Shown piece by piece: positions 6,286-8,624 of a DNA stretch of 8,624 nucleotides. The stretch spans positions 1 through 8,624 of the forward strand of contig JAGUYV010000465.1 in NCBI GenBank assembly GCA_020061125.1, written 5' to 3'. The number at the start of each line of letters is the position of its first letter. The stretch's first letter is position 1. The notes under the pieces were generated by a model, which was not told where the DNA came from, ran no database searches, and saw only the letters and a list, made by a program, of their open reading frames with translations. Source of the DNA: a bacterium. Lineage in GTDB: Bacteria; UBP15; UBA6099; DSWB01. Position numbers and translations under genes: made by a program.

Positions 6286-7512
6286 TCAATTCTTGATATG
6301 CAGAATGTGCCCGAGCTTATCCTTTTTCGTGCACAGGTAGCGCTTGTTTTCGGCGACGGGTTCGATTTCGATGGGCACGCGCTCCACGATCTCGATGCCG
6401 TAGCCGCCCAGGCCCACGACTTTGCGCGGGTTGTTGGTGAGCAGCGCGATGCGGCGCACGCCGAGGTCGGCGAGGATCTGCGCGCCGGTGCCGTAATCGC
6501 GCAGGTCGGCCTTGAACCCGAGCTTTTCATTGGCCTCGACCGTGTCGCAGCCCATGTCCTGCAGTTCGTATGCTTTAATTTTGTTCATCAGCCCGATGCC
6601 GCGGCCTTCCTGGCGCATATAGAGCAGAATGCCCTTGCCGTGCTCGGCGATTTTGCGCATGGCCGTGTGCAGTTGCGGCCCGCAGTCGCAGCGCAGGGAG
6701 TGGAACACATCACCGGTGAGGCATTCGCTGTGCACGCGCACCATCACGGTTTCATCCGGCGTAAATTCGCCCTTGACCAGCGCGACATGGGTTTTTTCGC
6801 TGCGCACCAGGCTTTCATACCCGTAGGCCCTGAATTCTCCGAATTCCGTGGGCAGCTTGGCCACGCCGCAGCGCCGCACCAGGTGCTCGGTGCGGTGGCG
6901 GTACTGGATCATGTCCTTGATGGAAATGACATTGAGCTTGTGCTCCGCGGCGAACTCAATGAGCTGGGGAAGGCGCGCCATGGTGCCGTCCTCGTTCATG
7001 ACCTCGCAGATCACGCCCGCCGGGGTGAGGCCGGACATGCGCGCGAGGTCCACGGCCGCCTCGGTGTGCCCGGCGCGGGTGAGAACCCCGCCCTGGCGCG
7101 CCACCAGCGGGAACATGTGTCCGGGCCGCACAAGGTCGTCGGGCCGGGTGTCCGGATCCACGATCACCGCCACGGTGGTCGCGCGGTCCTGCGCGGAAAT
7201 GCCCGTTGTCACGCCCCGTCCGTTGGCGTCCACGGTCACGGTGAACGCGGTACCGTGTTTCTCGGTGTTGCGGTCCACCATAAGCCCCAGATCGAGCTGC
7301 TCGGCCTTTTCCTGGGTGATGGGCACGCAAATCAGTCCGCGGGCGTGCTTGCACATGAAATTGATGTGGTCGGCGGTGCATTTTTCCGCAGCCACGATCA
7401 AATCCCCTTCATTCTCGCGGTCATCGTCGTCCACCACGAGCACGAATTTGCCAGCCTTCATATCCTTGATGGCATCCTCGATGGATGCAAATGCGAATTT
7501 CTTCTGCGCCAT
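6286..7512 (-). CDS. ribBA: Bifunctional DHBP synthase / GTP cyclohydrolase II
   Basis: A fusion of the two enzymes that start both branches of riboflavin synthesis; 408 residues, normal for the fusion. The N-terminal RibB part (about 1-200) converts ribulose 5-phosphate to 3,4-dihydroxy-2-butanone 4-phosphate. It shows the acidic Mg-binding loop [10 protein letters not shown] (28-37) and [20 protein letters not shown] (146-165). The C-terminal RibA part (about 208-408) opens GTP to the diaminopyrimidine. It shows the zinc ligands in [19 protein letters not shown] (Cys264, Cys275, Cys277) and [20 protein letters not shown] (299-318). Both active sites look intact. ATG 7512 is preferred; GTG four codons earlier overlaps the GGAG that would serve as ribosome site. 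ribD and ribE are not in the window. No FMN riboswitch is seen upstream, and the probable leader is only about 90 nt. Confidence 0.97.
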   Translation of the reverse strand: MAQKKFAFASIEDAIKDMKAGKFVLVVDDDDRENEGDLIVAAEKCTADHINFMCKHARGLICVPITQEKAEQLDLGLMVDRNTEKHGTAFTVTVDANGRGVTTGISAQDRATTVAVIVDPDTRPDDLVRPGHMFPLVARQGGVLTRAGHTEAAVDLARMSGLTPAGVICEVMNEDGTMARLPQLIEFAAEHKLNVISIKDMIQYRHRTEHLVRRCGVAKLPTEFGEFRAYGYESLVRSEKTHVALVKGEFTPDETVMVRVHSECLTGDVFHSLRCDCGPQLHTAMRKIAEHGKGILLYMRQEGRGIGLMNKIKAYELQDMGCDTVEANEKLGFKADLRDYGTGAQILADLGVRRIALLTNNPRKVVGLGGYGIEIVERVPIEIEPVAENKRYLCTKKDKLGHILHIKN

Positions 7513-7610
7513 GGCAATAAACACTCCGGCATTGATATGTTCAACTGCTATATCGTAATAAAGAAAACGCCGGACTGCATCCTTTTCTGCATAGTTTTTG
7601 TGCGACCCGC

Positions 7611-7639
7611 ATTATAACATCATCCCGTGGCAACCGCAA
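7611..7639 (-). promoter_or_regulatory. Sigma70-type promoter for the ribBA series
   Basis: On the minus strand a perfect -10 box TATAAT (7616-7611) carries an upstream TGT, making an extended -10. TTGCGG (7639-7634) lies at exactly 17 nt as a -35 box matching the TTG core. Transcription would begin near 7604, leaving a leader of about 90 nt before ribBA, with no stem-loop cluster of riboswitch size. Confidence 0.6.
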
Positions 7640-7693
7640 CCGCGAGCGGATCAGCGGTGCAACACAAGGCTTTTGCGGCAGCAATCCAACACC

Positions 7694-7732
7694 GGGTGCG
7701 GCGTTTTTGCCGCACACCAGCCCGCATTTTTT
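7694..7732 (+). other. GC-rich hairpin followed by a T tract
   Basis: A perfect 7-bp stem GTGCGGC (7696-7702) / GCCGCAC (7709-7715) encloses GTTTTT. An outer GGG (7694-7696) could alternatively pair with CCC (7721-7723). Six T residues follow at 7727-7732, 11 nt past the inner stem. In the plus direction this resembles an intrinsic terminator, but the gap to the T tract is long unless the outer pairing forms. No known plus-strand gene ends here, so it might end a small RNA or antisense transcript, or simply be a structural element. Confidence 0.4.
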
Positions 7733-7740
7733 ATTAATAT

Positions 7741-7759
7741 TTATGTAATATTATGTAAT
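7741..7759. repeat. Tandem 10-bp-phased direct repeat TTATGTAAT
   Basis: TTATGTAAT occurs at 7741-7749 and again, identically, at 7751-7759, one helical turn apart. Each copy also contains TTA-TG-TAA, a small dyad. The phasing would put two protein-binding sites on the same DNA face. No regulator family is assigned. Confidence 0.6.
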
Positions 7760-7768
7760 TTGGACTCG

Positions 7769-7791
7769 TTTTGGTGTTGAATATGCCAAAA
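7769..7791. promoter_or_regulatory. Dyad TTTTGG-N11-CCAAAA
   Basis: Perfect 6-bp inverted repeat: TTTTGG (7769-7774) and CCAAAA (7786-7791), with 11 nt between. It lies upstream of the putative plus-strand promoter. Its size and spacing suit a dimeric repressor or activator site; the regulator is unknown. Confidence 0.35.
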
Positions 7792-7809
7792 TTTTCTCTT
7801 TTTGATGAT

Positions 7810-7822
7810 CCTGACAATCAGG
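7810..7822. promoter_or_regulatory. Dyad CCTGA-CAA-TCAGG
   Basis: Perfect 5-bp arms around three bases, immediately upstream of the next dyad and of the predicted -35 box. Operator-like; no regulator recognised. Confidence 0.35.
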
Positions 7823-7827
7823 CATGA

Positions 7828-7844
7828 TAATTGCATTACAATTA
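7828..7844. promoter_or_regulatory. Dyad TAATTG-N5-CAATTA over the predicted -35 box
   Basis: Perfect 6-bp arms: TAATTG (7828-7833) and CAATTA (7839-7844). The left arm overlaps the predicted -35 hexamer TTGCAT (7831-7836), so a protein bound here would block polymerase. Seen in sequence; the operator role is inferred. Confidence 0.4.
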
Positions 7845-7859
7845 GGATGTATGTTTAAT
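7831..7859 (+). promoter_or_regulatory. Candidate promoter for the secreted-protein gene
   Basis: TTGCAT (7831-7836), a 17-nt spacer and TTTAAT (7854-7859; five of six match TATAAT). Transcription would begin near 7866 and give a leader of about 96 nt before GTG 7962. AT-rich DNA yields chance matches, so confidence is modest. Confidence 0.35.
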
Positions 7860-7881
7860 TATTGATCAGTTAGGGTATATG

Positions 7882-7932
7882 GCTCTGCGGAAGAGCGATC
7901 TCTCAAATGAGCGACCCGACAAAATACACGGG
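7882..7932 (+). other. Leader with small stems and repeated GAGCGA
   Basis: Just before the secreted-protein gene, GCTCT-GCGGA-AGAGC (7882-7896) forms a 5-bp hairpin, and CCCG (7915-7918) can pair with CGGG (7929-7932). GAGCGA recurs at 7893, 7909 and 7944. The layout matches no riboswitch class that I can recognise, including c-di-GMP-I. It may be a structured leader, or chance pairing in GC-rich DNA. Confidence 0.25.
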
Positions 7933-7961
7933 CGCGCAAATCAGAGCGAACCGGGGTTTTC

Positions 7962-8624
7962 GTGAATCTGGGCAGAATACCACAGGCGGCGCCTCTCTGG
8001 ACCATTGCCGGCGCAGCCCTGCTGTGCTGCCTCCTTGCATCTTCGCTCGCGTGGGCCGCAACCCTGACGCTGCGGCCCGGCTGGAACCTGGTGACAGCTC
8101 CGCACGGCGCGGCCATGCCGGCCCTGCCCGCGGACCTGGATATCTTCGGTCTTGGAACCCGCGCATACAGCCCCGAAAGCGCTCAAGCCATGACGCCGGG
8201 ACGCGGCTACTGGGTGTTCGCCCCAGACGCCGTATCCATGCCCGTTCCAGATACCGCTTCAGCACCGGATACGGTATCCCTGGACCTGGCTCCGGGGTGG
8301 AATCTGGCGGGGAATCCATTCAGCCAGGGCATCGCTGCGCAAGGGCACGCATGGGTTCTTGACGGCGGCAAAACCATCCCGTTTCTTGATTCGGATTGTG
8401 TTTCTCCGGCCTTTTACGCATTTGATTCCCAGGAAAATGATTATGAAGCGCTTCCGGGCGAGCAGACGATTGAACCGCTGCAGGGTTTTCTTGTGCGTGC
8501 GGCGCGCGCATGCACTCTGGTTATGAGCAACCCCGCGAGAGCGGCGGGTGGTGGTTCGAGCGAACCGGCCGCGCGCAGGCCGTGGGTGCGCCCCATGCCC
8601 CCCGGAAACACGGCCATTGACCCC
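7962..8624 (+). CDS. Exported protein with GWNL repeats (3' end off window)
   Basis: Open reading frame with no stop before the right edge; 221 residues are visible. It begins at GTG 7962 (in-frame TGA upstream at 7908-7910), with GGGG 5 nt ahead. Residues 1-32 form a classical signal peptide: short basic start, hydrophobic core TIAGAALLCCLLASSLAWA (14-32), and likely signal peptidase I cleavage after AWA. The two cysteines (22-23) are not in a lipobox. The mature part has two degenerate modules. Module one: LTLRPGWNLVTAP (35-47) to GRGYWVFAP (80-88). Module two: LDLAPGWNLAGNP (107-119) to LQGFLVRAA (173-181). Module two has Cys146 and Cys184, a possible disulfide. A Gly/Ser then Pro/Arg-rich linker (196-215) follows, suggesting a further domain past the edge. 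Such 'GWNL...GYWV' repeats occur in bacterial surface or secreted proteins without enzymatic activity. Substrate and partner are unknown. Confidence 0.85.
   Translation, partial: MNLGRIPQAAPLWTIAGAALLCCLLASSLAWAATLTLRPGWNLVTAPHGAAMPALPADLDIFGLGTRAYSPESAQAMTPGRGYWVFAPDAVSMPVPDTASAPDTVSLDLAPGWNLAGNPFSQGIAAQGHAWVLDGGKTIPFLDSDCVSPAFYAFDSQENDYEALPGEQTIEPLQGFLVRAARACTLVMSNPARAAGGGSSEPAARRPWVRPMPPGNTAIDP

Larger units (their letters stand above)
7513..7961. other. Divergent intergenic region with AT-rich core
   Basis: This 449-nt stretch separates ribBA (leftward) from the secreted-protein gene (rightward). The left part (7513-7640) holds the ribBA leader and promoter. The middle (about 7640-7725) is GC-rich with a strong hairpin. 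The core (about 7726-7880) is far richer in A/T than anything else in the window and carries a tandem repeat and three dyads. The last 80 nt are a GC-rich leader with small stems. I see no convincing gene inside it; an ATG at 7907 opens a frame that only overlaps the real downstream gene out of phase. Confidence 0.75.

Noticed and set aside
5799-6530. A longer frame starting at 6530 and running into ribH
   Set aside because: Its first 89 codons lie out of frame within ribBA. The RibH family start and a GGGAGG site place the true start at ATG 6263.
7548-7592. A 14-codon leader-peptide frame ([14 protein letters not shown]) in the ribBA leader
   Set aside because: It has no Shine-Dalgarno or run of regulatory codons, and no attenuator hairpin follows it.
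5695-7617. A 640-codon plus-strand frame opposite ribH and ribBA, and a similar one at 4983-6296
   Set aside because: Both are shadows of RibBA, RibH and SucD, whose catalytic motifs are intact on the minus strand. Neither encodes a recognisable domain.
7513-7640. Possible FMN riboswitch before ribBA
   Set aside because: The conserved core and multi-stem junction are not seen, and the predicted leader is too short.
7907-8362. Plus-strand frame from ATG 7907 and overlapping minus-strand frames at 7903-8319 and 8320-8511
   Set aside because: The frame from GTG 7962 has a classical signal peptide and internal repeats and stays open to the window edge. The others overlap it out of frame, with no features and no good ribosome site.

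Overview
The window is GC-rich bacterial chromosomal DNA. Most of it is one block of genes on the minus strand, read from high to low coordinates. Most of them start at ATG or GTG with a Shine-Dalgarno sequence in front; the clearest are ribH, asd, the DUF1015 gene and the 91-residue gene. I cannot name the lineage from sequence alone. The gene families (RibBA, RibH, SucD, DUF1015, YjbQ, Asd, CHAD) are spread across many phyla. A high-GC, anaerobe-type or Desulfobacterota/PVC-like bacterium would fit, but that is only inference.

Layout from right to left on the minus strand: a promoter-like site at 7611-7639 precedes ribBA (6286-7512), ribH (5799-6263), sucD (4845-5720), a DUF1015 gene (3506-4783), yjbQ (3059-3457), asd (2006-3025) and an unrecognised 91-residue gene (1678-1953). 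The series ends at a good intrinsic terminator at 1621-1650. All genes are co-directional with gaps of 22-78 nt, so a single seven-gene transcript is plausible. It would mix riboflavin synthesis, the substrate-level phosphorylation step of the TCA cycle and the aspartate-family amino acid pathway. Left of the terminator is a second unit: a CHAD (polyphosphate-binding) protein (301-1545), a small lysine/arginine-rich protein (32-229) and the first codons of another gene that runs off the left edge, overlapping the small gene in a TGATG junction.

Right of ribBA is a 449-nt divergent intergenic region (7513-7961) with a strikingly AT-rich core (about 7726-7880). It holds a 10-bp-phased tandem repeat, three dyads, a hairpin followed by a T tract, and a plausible plus-strand promoter. 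It feeds a plus-strand gene (7962-8624, running off the right edge) for a secreted protein with a signal peptide and two degenerate repeats built around 'PGWNL ... G(Y/F)(W/L)V'.

The points most worth a second look are the DUF1015 gene, which has no ATG/GTG/TTG at its conserved N-terminus and seems to start at ACG; the structured divergent control region and the repeat-containing exported protein beside it; sucD without a neighbouring sucC inside a riboflavin operon; and the pairing of a CHAD protein with a small, strongly basic protein. I found no CRISPR array, insertion sequence, tRNA, rRNA or clearly undescribed multi-gene defence system.
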